From Blepharisma stoltei (Eukaryota > Ciliophora > Heterotrichea > Heterotrichida > Blepharismidae), in NCBI GenBank assembly GCA_914767885.1, contig CAJZBQ010000045.1, positions 206,001 to 270,000 of the forward strand: a DNA stretch of 64,000 bases. The letters run 5' to 3'. This document shows, piece after piece, positions 33,845-45,178 of this stretch; position 1 is the first letter of the stretch, and each line of letters opens with the position of its first letter. The position numbers and the translations under genes are program-made. The notes beneath the pieces were generated by a model. The model searched no databases, had not been told where the DNA came from, and saw only the letters and a list, made by a program, of their open reading frames with translations.

Positions 33845-35135
33845 TTAGTCCATTCTTTCCACTCTCAGCTCAGACTGCCCTAGCAGGATGATATCATTTT
33901 CAAAAACCTCGGTTTTTACCGATTTGGTCTGTTTTTCAATTGTATAAGTTGTGTGAAAATATCGATACAATTTTTTGCTGTCAAGAGCCTTGATTATCCA
34001 TATTCCATTTACACATAAAATTTCTGCATGTTTTCTTGTCAACGTCAAATCGGGGTTATAAATAAAGTCGTCTTTTGCCCTTCCCAGGGTAACTCTTTTA
34101 TTTTCAATCACATATCGTGCCCTATCAGAATCCATGAGGCCAAAAGTTACTGTTAATGAGTTTGAGCCATTTACCTCTTGAACTTCTAAAATGCAATTTC
34201 CTGCTTTTAGTGCAAGTCCAGGGAATAATAACAATGATTTTTCTATAATCTTGCATGAAATTAATTGTATTGATGGGGCTTCTTGAATCAAAAGATGACC
34301 CTTTTCAACGGTCAATTCAATTTGGTTATCATTAAAATAAGGAAATCAAAGATCTGGCTTCCCTAACTACCCCTATTGGTAAGCAAACAAAACTATTGAA
34401 AAAAATACTATTTTTATTCCAAAAACGCCCACAGTGAGCGAACTAAAAATTATTTACGAAAAATATTTCGACATATGAGCGAGTAACTATAATGAAATCT
34501 CTAACTAAGATAGTTAAACAAATTGCATTTTTAAACAGAAATTTGTTAAAACAACTTTTTTTCGCTCACTGAGGAGGAAGTAAGGAATTAGTTTTGCCAA
34601 TTGCAAATTTCTTACCTTCTATAATATATTGGTCCTTGTTGTCTAAAATAAGCATCCAATGGTCAGTTTTTTCTTCTTCTTCTTTTACTTCTTTAGGTTT
34701 TATGCTAGTTTTCAGGCTGCTTAGATCGATAAATCTCACTAAATCTTTTATTGAAGTCTCTCCTCATGTATTTAAGCAGCTTGGTATTACCTTACTCACA
34801 CTTTAAATTTGGAATAAAATATCTGTTAAAATTTGAAATTAACCTAGTTTTACATTTATAGGTAAAAATAATTTTTATATAATTGGCTTTGTTCAATTTA
34901 ATAGAAAATTTCTATTTAAATTGATTGAATTTTTGAATTAATTCTTCATAAAAAATAGATTAAAAAAGCAAACAAATGCTCACTTTATATTTTCTATTAT
35001 GTTTTTTTTAAAATTTTATAATCCCAATTTAAAGAGGAGAGTAATATTTTTTTCCCAATTATTATCTAAATCTTCGATTCCTGGGATCTCTTGGCGCACA
35101 TTAAAATGCCCTCCTTTTCTTGAATCATCCCACAT
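33845..35135 (-). CDS. FHA-domain protein
   Basis: ATG 35135 follows an AT-rich leader. After removing IESs 34793-35043 and 34364-34582 the frame is 275 codons. Two FHA-like segments are visible: WMLILDNKDQYIIEGKKFAIGK.. near 34680-34590, and a C-terminal one with VTLGRAKDDF..LTRKHAEILCVNGIW (about 34110-33990), which has the GR..RKH phosphopeptide-binding pattern. It should bind phosphothreonine peptides. UGA is Trp at about 34350 and 34765. The partner is unknown. Confidence 0.75.
34364..34582. mobile_element. IES, diverged MITE family 1
   Basis: Left end TAACTACCCCTATTGGTAAGC, right end TTCGCTCACTGAGGAGGAAGTA; 217 bp removed. Joins FAIGKTNSL to GKPDLWFPYF of the FHA protein. Confidence 0.75.
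34793..35043. mobile_element. IES, MITE family 3
   Basis: Ends TTACTCACACTTTAAATTTGG and CCCAATTTAAAGAGGAGAGTAA are inverted repeats. TA phases agree and 249 bp are removed, joining ..NNWEKNI to KVIPSCLNTW. Confidence 0.75.
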
Positions 35136-35422
35136 TTATAATTGTATCCAGATGGCATGCTAATATGGGAATTTCTATAATATCAATTAAATTGTTTATA
35201 TGCTACCAATAAGGCTGCCTAACTTTTACTCAGAGGCATTTCTCGCATTACTCTGTAAAACATTTTCTAACAGATTGGCCGAAATATTAGTTTTTGCCAA
35301 GTAATTTCTGAAGAGGAAATTTTTTTAACAATTAGTGTTAGGAAAATATCTTTAGGTTAAAAATTATGACAAAAATATGCTACGACCAACAAGGGCTATC
35401 ATTCTAAAATTATAGATAATTC
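35136..35422. other. upstream of the FHA gene, ambiguous
   Basis: On the minus strand two overlapping frames look protein-like only if UAA/UAG are read as sense. No domain is recognised. I treat it as 5' flank or a relic. Confidence 0.3.
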
Positions 35423-35607
35423 TAACTCCCCCTCTATATGAGCTAGCAAAATCATCAGATAAACTCGATTTTTTTTTAAAAAAATAACTCTGCAAGTACT
35501 CAAAATTTTTAATATACAAATTTTTATACAAAATATTCAGCATATAGCATATACTTTTAAGCTCCTCTTTTAGCGCAATTTTTTTTTCTAGCTAGGAAAT
35601 GGGAGTA
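35423..35607. mobile_element. short MITE-like element, intergenic
   Basis: TA-bounded with TAACTCCCCCTCTATATGAGC at the left and AAATGGGAGTA at the right, AT-rich core, 183 bp between TAs. It resembles decayed family 1 and lies between genes. Confidence 0.55.
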
Positions 35608-35666
35608 AAAATAATTGCAAATATGGAAGATCGTAGCAAAATAATTTAATTTAAATTATAGATACA

Positions 35667-38600
35667 CTATTCTCTTCTGTTTGATATTGACACAACTTCT
35701 TGTTCTTCCACAGTTTGAAGCACTCCGGACCGTGAAGGACTTGCCGCCTCATTGCCCCAGTTGAAGTTCATAGAAGTGTTGATGCTGACTGAGTTGTCGA
35801 ATTGGCTGGTTATCATGGTATTTTCTGAATTTTTGAAGTCTTTCTTGCAGAGGCAGCAGTATGTTTTGTCTCGGAACCACAAATCTATGCAATTTTTGTG
35901 GTAAGTGTGGTCACAGGAAAGTTCTCTTACGTAGTCCTTGGGGGTGAAGTTATCGAGACAGATAGGACAAGTTATGGTTTCTAGGTTGGAGTCTTTGACT
36001 TTGTAAAGCTTTTTTGGAAAATTTTCTTTAATAAACTGTTTATCGATTGCTCATTCTTGGTATATAGTAAGTAATTGAATTGGCTTACCCCCCCTCCTCC
36101 GTGAGTGAACAAAAAAATTTTGTTCACTCACGGAGCGGTTATTTTTTTTTTAAAAAAAATTTTATATATAAATTTTATAAAAAATTTTTTTTTTTTTCGA
36201 AATTTAAAAAAATCCTAATTCGCGAAAATTTGAAAGCAAATATTAATTTAATTTATAAAGTTTATGTTTTAAAAAAGCAATTCGTTTAAAATTAAACAGA
36301 ATCAGCTCTAGATTTCATTATGCTAATTATCACTTATATATCAAAAATTTTTTCCATAAAAAATTTTTCAATTAAAAAAATTTTTGTTCACTCACGGAGG
36401 GGTGGGTTTTTGGGCAAAAAATAGCGATTTTCTAATGGTTTTGTTCACTCACGGAGGGGGGGGAGTTAGTATGTTTTGAGCTATAAATATTAAAATTTTT
36501 AATTATAATTTATGATAAAATGAAGCCGGATAGATATAATAAACTCTTGGGTCATTTGCTGCTGATTTACTATGTTTATATATAGCAAAAATTACCCATC
36601 CCATAATAAAAGCTGCAGACAGCCCAATTAAAATCCAAAATATTACCATCTTATCGCTTCCACCTCCTGAACTTTTAGTGATAGTTACCTTGACACTAGT
36701 AGCATGATCGTTGTCATTAATAATTTCAAAATATCAATAAGACCCAGAACTCACAGAATATTTTATACCTATTTAAATCGACTAAATGAATTTTAATTTA
36801 TATTTATTTATAATATTTTCTATTAATTTTCAATTATTAATTCGTTTTTATAGAAAGCAAGCATATATCATATCCACTTGCCTTGCTTTTTCATTCATAA
36901 ACAGTCGGTAAAGCTGTTTTATAATTATCTGACTTATTTTTTATATACATTGTAATAGAAGTCCCATAAGAAATAAACTCAATCTTCACATCGTTATCTT
37001 GATGAAGAAAAACTGCATATTTAATTTGATTTTGTGTTAAACTCAAATACCCCGGTTGAGATTCCACTAATTGAGCTGCGTCTATACTGCAATCATTTCC
37101 TATATAATTTGCATTACAAACGCATATTCCTTCGTTGCATGTCCCTTGAGGATCTGAGCATCCATTCCTCCTTATTTATTACCTTTAAGTTTGAAGCATA
37201 TATGCTTCGTCACTTAAACATGCTTTAAGATAAAAAGTCACTAAAAGAGTCTCAGACCCGAAATTATTTGGCCAGCAAAATGCTATTACTCCACCTATGT
37301 TTGACTCTTAAGACGATAGTCTTTCCAGCTCTTAGGCAAAGCCACTTTTGCGCGAGCTCCTACCCATGTTTCTCCCCCCGAAGGTTTTCCATCACATGTT
37401 TTTCCTTATCGGGGCCATCGGGGCACTCTATAGATGGTTGCTCTACCATAGGAAGCTGATCCTTGTACAGGTGGTGTCGCGGAGTCGGTTAAACAGATAG
37501 AGAAGGTCCTGGAGAAGCTCCGCACCTGATGCACAGCGAACTCGATGTCCTTAAACATCGGGCCAGAGAAGACGGCCATCTTTCCGGTCCTGAACTGGAA
37601 AAAGAAAATGACAATAGCAACCCTAAAGGAGCTCAGATATGATGGGAAGGTCATCCCACTGGTGACTGGGTACAAGTACTTGGGAAGGATTTTCAAACAC
37701 TCGAGAGGGGCGAACCCGGACCGAGCCCATTTCCTACATATGCAGGAGAGGGCCCAGGTCACTTGCAGTGTGCTGACGTATGTGACCAAGCAGTGCCCCT
37801 ACATACCGTCTAAGGTTATTGTAAGCTGCCTCAAGGCCATCTTTCTCCCTAGGATAGGGTACGGGATGGAGACATGCTCGCGGGAGAAGAGTAAGGGAAG
37901 CATAGGCACCATTGAGAGGCAGCTTAATAGAGTCCTGAGGGAGGCTGTCTTTGTGTATAAACACACCCCAATTGAGTCAATCCTCCTTGATATGGACATC
38001 CCTACGTTTGAGAAGTACATTGACACGGCGTCGCTTAGATTTTTACATAAAAAATCTGGGAGCTCGCCAATGAGTTTGAGCTAGCCGAGCACTTGCTGAG
38101 GAGCATATCCGAGGCTAAAACGCCAACAGCCGCTCTCTTCAAGCAGCTGCTGGAGAAGTACTCTCTGGATTACCCTTACGTGTGTGGAGACAAAATTGAG
38201 TGGCTGGCTATGAACTGGAAAAAGAGTGTGAAGGGCGTGACCAAGCGATACTGAAGGAAGGTACTAATGGAGAGAGCCAAAAAGAAGGTTACGCTCAACA
38301 ATTTCGTTAAACTGAAGAGCCTGGTAGAGGACGACCCTGAAGCAGAGGAGAAAAAGGCGAGGTTCTGAGGTATCAACAAGAAATTGATCAGGGAGGCCAG
38401 AGTCAAGGCTACCTGGGAGATATGGAGCTGGCCCCGCTCGGGCTCTGGCTGCGCTAAGGGCTAAGGACCAAAGGGAGAGGGAGGAGGACAAGTGTAGGCT
38501 CTGCAATGTGAAAGAAACAGAGAAGCACGTCCTCAATGAGTGCGAATTGTACGCTGAAATAAGGAGGAAGACCCGGCGGAGGCTAAGGGACATATTAGGG

Positions 38601-40219
38601 GAGACTTCGGAAAGGCTGACGAGGCACACGTGGCTAATTGCAGACTCGACTGAACTCAAGGGGCTTGTCAGCGAGGAGGACCTGGATGCTGTCGATAGGG
38701 ATACCAAGAGGGCCCTGATAGAGTTCGACGACCTCCTAAGGAAGAGCACGCCTGACAGTAAGCACAGGAGACTGGAAAAGGAGGAGCAACTGGAAGACCT
38801 TAGGCAAGCAGGGATCACGGAGGAAATCGTGCAGGAAATCGAAAGGCAGATTTCTGAGAAGGAAAGAAAGGGCCTTCTGCTGGAGGAAGAGGCTTGGCGC
38901 ACAACAGCGATGGTCATTGAATCATCCGGCTGCTAAAAGGCGACAGAGTTTTCTGCGTGACGGGCCTGAAAGAAGGTCGCCGCGGTGGAAAACTGCCTCA
39001 TGAGGAAGGGTTAGATGCCTTGAGGCTGATTTTAAAGCCGTTTGGCCTAAGGAGGTGCCGGCGCGAGGCGTGAGTTTTTGGAGCGGAATTGTGGAGCTGA
39101 TGTTGTGGAGCTGATGTTGTGGAGCTGATGTTGTGGAGTTGATGTTGTGGAGTTGATGGTGTGGAGCTGATTTTGTGGAGCTGATTTGGCGTTTTGTTGT
39201 GCCTTGGGATGCTATGATGAAGCAATTATAATTGTAGGGTAGGGATAACCTTATTTTTCTTCTTGTACAGGTGGCTCAAATCGGAAATCCAAGATAGTGA
39301 CATTTTTGGAGCCAAGATAGGCGACGGCTAGTGGCTTGCCAACTTATGGCTAGCATAATCGCTTAATTTAAATTTAATTTGATTTGGTTTTGGCGACTAT
39401 CCAGGACTGCAGCATCTCTAGGCTTTAATACTCTATCATTGCTGGGATAATTTACTTGGTCCACTTAATAAAAATATTCAACAGAAAAGTTTTCGCTCAG
39501 GATATATCAAAAATTCGAATGGCGCCATGGTTTTGATTATAACTATCCATTCACACAAATAACTGTTTTAGACTCAGCTACTGAGAGTGTATAAGCGCAT
39601 GTAGCATTAGGAGAATAGATACCAATAAATAAAGAATTTTCGTCATATTCATCAGGGTATAGAATTAAATTGTGGGATTTTGAGGCTAAGTATCAGTCGT
39701 CGCGGTCAATTTGGTCACAATCAAAATCTTTCCCTGAATTTGTAGGAATGTCTCCACTTTTAGTCATAAGGACTGCGTTTTCTCCAACAGCAAATATTGC
39801 TTTGATTGAGAGATAAGAAGAGGAGGAAGATAAGCCTTGAACCTGAAAATATTGCCAATCAGCAGATTGAGACTTGGAAATGGCTTGGTTAGTGCACCCC
39901 TTAATTAGTAAGCAGGTTTTCTTGCTCTAGAAAATAATTTAATTTAAAAATTCCAATTGAAATATTTATAAGGAAAACTCTTATTTAATTTAGAAAATAT
40001 TTTAAATGCAAACTGTCTTAAATTTAATAGATGCATCTAGAGATTTCATTCTCATAATTTTTAATTATATATCAAAATATTTTTATTAAAGTAAGACATT
40101 TTCAAAAGATGAAGAGTAAGAACTATTATGTCGATGCTTTGAGAAGCTCCAAGACATGATACAATTAGCAATAAAAATTTTCAAAATAATCGTCTGGTTG
40201 GAGCAAGAAAAATTACCAT
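35667..40219 (-). CDS. signal peptide-EGF-TM-RING-H2 protein (putative E3 ubiquitin ligase)
   Basis: ATG 40219 starts a signal peptide (LFWKFLLLIVSCLGASQS). An ectodomain follows, ending in an EGF-like module (CSDPQGTCNEGICVC), a transmembrane helix (IFWILIGLSAAFIMGWVIFAIY, about 36640-36570) and a RING-H2 finger (CPIC..CDHTYH..CC.C, about 35980-35825). Four IESs and a 2385-bp LINE-containing insertion with an 8-bp duplication must be removed. The remaining 1452 nt give 483 aa. The layout matches the membrane RING ligases that ubiquitinate cargo in the endomembrane system. UGA is Trp several times. Confidence 0.8.
36086..36468. mobile_element. IES, MITE family 1 (GTGAGTGAAC variant)
   Basis: Left TTACCCCCCCTCCTCCGTGAGTGAAC palindrome; right CTCACGGAGGGGGGGGAGTTA; 381 bp removed between the TM helix and the RING part. 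Confidence 0.85.
36484..36517. mobile_element. very short IES, 32 bp
   Basis: TA 36484-36485 and 36516-36517. The unremoved frame meets UAA twice. Deleting 32 bp joins YPASFY to SSKHTKP and keeps the frame into the RING part. It lies only 16 bp from the MITE IES 36086-36468. Nearly pure A/T. Confidence 0.7.
36764..36850. mobile_element. IES, 85 bp
   Basis: Both edges carry TATAAAA-type sequence in phase 2/3. Removal joins ..CLLSI to KYSVSSGSYW of the ectodomain. Confidence 0.75.
37160..39552 (+). mobile_element. LINE-containing insertion with 8-bp target duplication
   Basis: ATCCATTC occurs at 37160-37167 and 39545-39552. Deleting one copy plus the 2377 bp between restores ..VICVNG-CSDPQGTC.. 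in the EGF module. Inside is a GC-rich plus-strand LINE piece (about 37480-38935) homologous to the C-terminal half of the RT in 15058-18263 (LNIGPEKTA, KYLGRIF, LKAIFLPR, CRLCNVKETEKH). The N-terminal RT and endonuclease are missing and an A6 run (38049-38054) causes a slip. SINE-A-related sequence (37330-37475) precedes it and a 14-bp tandem array follows. Confidence 0.75.
39090..39187 (+). repeat. 14-bp tandem repeat, 7 units, in the LINE 3' region
   Basis: Unit TGTGGAGCTGATGT repeated seven times head to tail with a few T/C and G/T changes. It follows the LINE stop and probably belongs to its 3' untranslated region. Confidence 0.85.
39906..40125. mobile_element. IES, 218 bp, decayed MITE
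   Basis: Ends TAGTAAGCAGG and GAAGAGTAAGAACTA (inverted TAGT..TTACTC). The AT-rich core shares the GAGATTTCATTCT..TATATATCAAAAT block seen in family 1. Removal joins the signal-peptide part SIDII to IKGCTNQA in phase 2/3. Confidence 0.65.
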
Positions 40220-40373
40220 TTTAACTGTTTCTAATTGTTTTAACAAAGGAGAGCTTATTCTCTTTATCTTATCCTTGCTAAGATACTAATTTACTATTTG
40301 CGCCAAAAATATAAAATAAACCTTTAAGTATTTCTTTACTAAAAATGCTAATTTTTATATCATTTACTATAAA

Positions 40374-41375
40374 TTATTTATTATCAAGAGCCAGCCCTGC
40401 CAAACTTCTATCCTTCATAATTTTTGTAACGATATTAGAAAGTACTCTTTTCGCCCCTACCTCCGTAAACATATTGGACCCATTTGACAGCACAAATTCC
40501 ATTCCTCTCAAAAACATCGCAGGATTTGTAATATTATCAACCAAACTTTGCTTAATTTCTTGCGGATCAGTGAATCCTTTAGAATGCGTATTTGAAATGA
40601 CCGGAATTTGTGAAGGCTTTACATCCATCTTGTCAAGCTCTTCTTTTACTCTATCAGCAGCTGGTTTCATAAGTCTACAGTGAAATGGTGCAGACACATT
40701 TAAAGATTTCACAGGAATTTCATATTTTTCTAATAGATAATTAGTGACTGTATCCACACTGTCACGGGTCCCACTCAGGACGACTTGTTTGTCATGGTTA
40801 ACTCCTGCGATTTCACATATTCCATCGATTTTTATTTCATTTAATGTATTTCTTACAGTTTCTTCTGAAGCTGCTACTGCAGTCATTCTGATTGCTAGAC
40901 CTTCGACTGACTCTTGCATAGCTTTTCCTCGTATATAAGCAATTTTTACACCTTGCTCAATTGTTAAAGCTCCGCTTATGACACAAGCGGAGTATTCGCC
41001 TAGAGAATGGCCTAATGCGTATGCAAAATCTGTTGGTTTGATGCCATGGGCTTGGTTTAAGTAGTTTCAATGGAGGATTGATGAGACCATGATTGCTGGC
41101 TGGGCGAACTCAGTTAAGTTTAATTCAGATTCAGGGCCTTCTTTCATCAATTTTGAAAGCTAATTAGAAAATACTGGAAGACCAAGAGCTTCGTCTACAT
41201 GGGCTAAGATTTCACTACACCATGGATATTGTTCGAACTGCTCAACCATGCCAACAAATTGGATATAGAGTTTTCCTTAGGGTTGCCTTGCTAGCCATAA
41301 GCCATTTATATAGCTGAGTGATTTATAGGAAATGTCTATACCTTGTCCTGGGAGTAAAAGAACACGCTTTATCAT
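40374..41375 (-). CDS. fabD: malonyl-CoA:ACP transacylase (FabD/MCAT)
   Basis: ATG 41375 reads MIKRVLLLPGQG, then after removal of a 75-bp IES IQFVGM, the conserved N-terminal motif. A 15-nt intron (41160-41174) is removed next. The nucleophile elbow GHSLGEYSA (about 41015-40990) and the catalytic His in SAPFHCRLMKPA are present, as is the C-terminal NSN..E-type FTEVG. Total 912 nt, 303 aa, normal for the family. It loads malonyl units onto acyl carrier protein, probably in mitochondrial type II fatty-acid synthesis. UGA is Trp near 41070. Confidence 0.9.
41160..41174 (-). other. 15-nt spliceosomal intron
   Basis: Minus strand GTATTTTCTAATTAG in the transacylase gene; removal avoids an in-frame UAG and joins ..LGLP to LSKLMKEG. 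Confidence 0.9.
41264..41340. mobile_element. IES, 75 bp
   Basis: Splits the conserved PGQG..FVGM motif of the transacylase. TAs in phase 3/1 on both sides. The inserted frame contains UAA. Confidence 0.85.
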
Positions 41376-41786
41376 ACAAAATATCCGTTTCCTAAAAAAT
41401 GGCTTGAAAAAGAAACGAACACATACAAATTTTCATATTAATTTACCCTAAAACTTGAAATTCACTGACATATTGAAAATAAAAAATGTGATTATGTTAG
41501 GGTTCTAGAATTTTCCAATTAATCACTTTAAAAGTTATCCTAAAAACTATAAAACTTAAAGCAAAAAAATCGATTTAAAATTAGAATATTTTGATGCAAT
41601 TTTTTTTCTAAATCACATTAATCAATAATAAACAAAGTTTAGTACATATTAATATATATCTATAGACCTCTTTCGCACAATCGGCACACTTCCATTCAAT
41701 TTTTTATAAAGCGACGCACACGTATCAAGATAAACCATCTCCATCCCATCTACCTTCTTAATATCCAATATAAAGCTCTCATTGAA

Positions 41787-44083
41787 CTAAATATATTTTA
41801 CCTTGTATATTTTTATATCAAATTTTACTCCTTTTCCTACATATTTCGGTAAATCTTCACCTACTTTTTGCTCCTCAAACCCAACTGACCTTACCCGAAT
41901 CTCAAATTCAGACAAAAATTTCCATTCCATATTCAGAGATTTCAAAGACTCGAAAAGATGAATTACCAGTCTTATCGCAGAAATTGCACATCGAAAGCCA
42001 AAAACCCAGTTGTGAGGCATTGGGTGGTTGCTTTTTTCTGATTCAGTGGACGAAGTACAATCAGAGCTGACAATAGTTTCGTCATCTGGGATCATAAAAA
42101 TTCCAACTTTTTTCTGAAAAATTGGCTCCACATTGATTTCGCTTTGGTTAAGGAGTTTTCTTTTGACTTTTAAAGTAGAGTCTAAAAGAATATGATAAGT
42201 GACTGTAAATTTAATTAAATTAAGAGTCTTGATGCTTCCGCATGCTTGCGACCGCCGGACACTTGCTTACTAGGGTAGCATTGGTTACCCAAGCCCCATC
42301 AATAGCAGTCTTATCCTAGGAGTAGGGCTTGCACTACGTCCCTGAGTTTCGATGGATTAGGAAGACCCCTCTGCACTGTATGTCTTATGGTCCTATGGAG
42401 GTAAAGGTTAGCACAATACCAATCTCGGCCAACTTAAGGAAGGGTGACACCTAGGAAAAAAGGACATCAATATTTGGACTGAAATGACCATCAGCTGATT
42501 CCCAAAGCCACCTACCCCATACAACAGCTATACAGCGTGCTTAGATTAAAATCAAAGGGCCTGAGCCTTTGCTTACGTCATAAAGCCATTTTAGCGCCCA
42601 AAGTGATACATTATTGATAAGGATATATTTTTGTCGCCACCACCATATTAATTATTAACTGTAAAAGTGTATACATTAAAATGGCATGGCAATCCAACCT
42701 TCTCTCCTAAACCCTGCAGCTGAGGCAACCCGAGGACCTTATGAAAGGAAGTACAGCTATCGAAATGTGCATCCGCAGGATTTGCCTGTTTTGGTAAAGC
42801 GCAATGTCAGGTTTGGCGGTTGCATGCTCATATCCAGATCAGAGTTTTATCTCGAGTGGAGCAGTCCTTCGGAGTTGGAAAGGGAAAGCATTTTTGAAAA
42901 ATTGGGCAATTACCCAGTGCGATTTCTGGCGGTAAGTCCAAAGCTGCAAGCTCTGTCTAGATCGGACGAAAGTGGAAGAATTCACTGCTCACGCGGCGAT
43001 GCTGGGAGCCTCTCAATAATGCTATTTTAACTTTATCTTTAACTTGACTGTAAAAGAGTCTTGCTTTTTTGCTAAAACTTGTTGTTTAAGCTGTTCTTTT
43101 TGAAGTCCTTGAAATTCTGGAAACTCTAAACACTTATTAAAGATTTCTTCAAAAATTTCTTTTCGACTTCTGTTAGCTTGTAAAGCTCCTAAACAGTCTA
43201 CAATTCTGTCATGATCTACAATAGCTTCAGTATATTTCAAATGCAATGGAATATTTGCTTTATACCATGGATGCTCCATTATCTGTTTTATCGTAATTCT
43301 TGATACCGGATCAGTGTTCAGCATCCTTCTAATTAAATCTCTTGCCCCTACAGAAAAATAATGAGGGACATTAAATCTCCCAGCTGTATATTTTTTACCT
43401 TTAATTTTTGCAAAAAGAGCTGGAATATTGTTTTCATCAAAAGGCAGATATGCGGCCAACAAAGTGTATAATAAAACTCCAACGCTCCAGACATCGACTT
43501 GTGGCCCACAGTATTGTTCTCCAGATATGATTTCTGGGGCTGCATAATTAGGTGATCCACACGAAGTTTTAAGGAAAATTCCGTCTCTTATAAAATTTGA
43601 CAGTCCAAAATCTCCGAGCTTTAAAAAAGATTGTTCGTCAATTAGGATATTTTCTGGCTTAATATCTCTATGAACCACTTTACGCTCATGGCAGTATGAT
43701 AAAGCTGATATTACTTGCTGGAAATATTCTCTGGCTTGCTTTTCAGGGATTCTGCCATTTCTTTCAATTAAGCTGTAGAGCTCTCCTCCTGGGACGTATT
43801 CCATAACTAGTAATATTTCGCGTTCAGTTTCTATGAATTCATAACTAATTAGAAAATACAGTCGTATTATATGAGGGTGATGGAAGCCTTGAAGGATTTT
43901 AATTTCTCTTTCAATTTTGCGAAGACTGTTCTCATCTTGCACTTTATTGCGCTTGATTATTTTTATAGCAACTTTCTGTTTGGTTATATTGTGCTCAGCG
44001 ACTGAGTGAAAATTACGCACTACTTTTGCAAAGGATCCACTTCCAAGCGGCCTGATGATTTTGTAGTGAGTGAGAGTTGACAT
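41787..44083 (-). CDS. AMPK/SNF1-type alpha subunit kinase
   Basis: ATG 44083 begins a Ser/Thr kinase domain: GSGSFAKV, VAIKIIK, HRDIKPENIL, DFGLSN, activation segment TSCGSPNYAAPE with the phosphorylatable Thr, and DVWSVGVLLY. The C-terminal part (42131-41787) has the KA1-like WVFGFRCAIS..EWKFLSEFEIRVR segment of AMPK alpha. The frame is broken by an 845-bp insertion between 10-bp direct repeats TGACTGTAAA (42200, 43045). Removing it joins DSFTV to TYHILLD, giving 483 aa. It should sense energy state with beta and gamma partners. The UAG right after the kinase part (about 43027) lies in the insertion and is not the real stop. Confidence 0.85.
42200..43054 (+). mobile_element. SINE B followed by SINE A, inserted in the kinase gene
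   Basis: Three copies of an (A/G)ACTGTAAA motif (42201, 42658, 43046) delimit two GC-rich inserts. SINE B (about 42235-42656) has AGTAGGGCTTGCACTACG and tail GCCACCACCATATTAATTA. SINE A (about 42668-43044) starts ACATTAAAATGGCATGG. This fits two successive insertions at one site. Confidence 0.75.
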
Positions 44084-44590
44084 TTATGTCGGATTTTCTG
44101 GTGGAGAATATTTTTACTGGCAGAATAATATGCGATTTAATTGATTTTTTTATTACAAGTCTAAATTAAAACTCCGAAATATAAATTTTTAAATATAACA
44201 ATGTTTTTAATGTCGGCAAGTCAGATAAATATTTATAATATTTTGCGACAAAAGTAAGTTTTGCATACAATTAGGAAAATAAGCAATTAATAATATTAGA
44301 AACTGCCAAATTTATTATTATTAATCTATTGGTAATCTATAATTTAAATTAGCAAAATTGAATGATTAATTTGTCTGACTATCCAAATTTGGTTTTTAAT
44401 ACCAGATAATTTAAATTTAACAAATTATTATTCAAAACACAATAATTTATAACAATGCTAATGATTTAAAATCTATTAAATATTAAATTTATTAAAATCA
44501 TCATTTTAAAACTTGATGAATCATATAATTGTAAAAGCTCAATTAATTATTAGAATTTATATTAATTCCATCCCTTGACTATAATAAACT
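44084..44590. other. AT-rich intergenic, 5' flank of the kinase gene
   Basis: Very AT-rich, no frame or element recognised. Confidence 0.4.
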
Positions 44591-45168
44591 CCCTCCAATC
44601 TTAGCATATACATTAAAATGGCGACATGTGTCGACCTGCCTTCTTGGCGCAGCAGTCCAGACTTATGGCTACGGCGAACTGGGACGGACTCCGAGCCGAG
44701 AATCTAGTGCAGGCTCAAGAGGTGTGTATCCGGGTAGGTTTTGGATGCTTTACTGTGGTTGGAAATGGAAGTGCTCAACAACGTCCTTTGGATCCGAGGA
44801 CCCATGGGTATTCCTCTACCAAGAAACTGGGGGTTCGGCCTAGGCCACAGGGAACAGTCTTTTTCCTGTAGCTGTCGAAGAAAGGCACTTCGACACCGAT
44901 AGACTCCAAGGATCCTTGGAATCAATCTACTCCAATCACCCGTAGCAGGGCTGCAAAATCCTTAAGCCGCCCACTCTCAAGACTGAAGCCTCAAGGCAAG
45001 GAGGAGACAGAAGGTACTGGAAGGGCACTCGTAAGAGGGATAAACCCTCTGGGCTGGAGTCGATAAGCGGTAGAACCTCCCATACGGGAGGTCTTTGGTG
45101 ACTGCGTCACCAATATGGCTAGCACCTGACTTTAATAATCCTAATCCTAATCCCTCCAAGTCTCAGCA
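44591..45168 (+). mobile_element. SINE-like element A, intergenic
   Basis: Insert about 44607-45151, head ACATTAAAATGGCGACATG, tail AATCCTAATCCTAATCC. Flanked by CCCTCCAATCTTAGCA (44591) and CCCTCCAAGTCTCAGCA (45152), an imperfect target duplication. Confidence 0.75.
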
Positions 45169-45178
45169 CCTTATTACA

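Noticed and set aside
37406-38917. Minus-strand frames opposite the second LINE
   Set aside because: Shadows of the GC-rich LINE coding strand.
39090-39187. CRISPR-like array
   Set aside because: The 14-bp units are contiguous without spacers; it is a minisatellite in the LINE 3' region.
43022-43060. UAG ending the kinase after a Lys/Leu tail
   Set aside because: The tail lies in the SINE insertion; the frame continues at the other copy of the direct repeat into the KA1-like domain.
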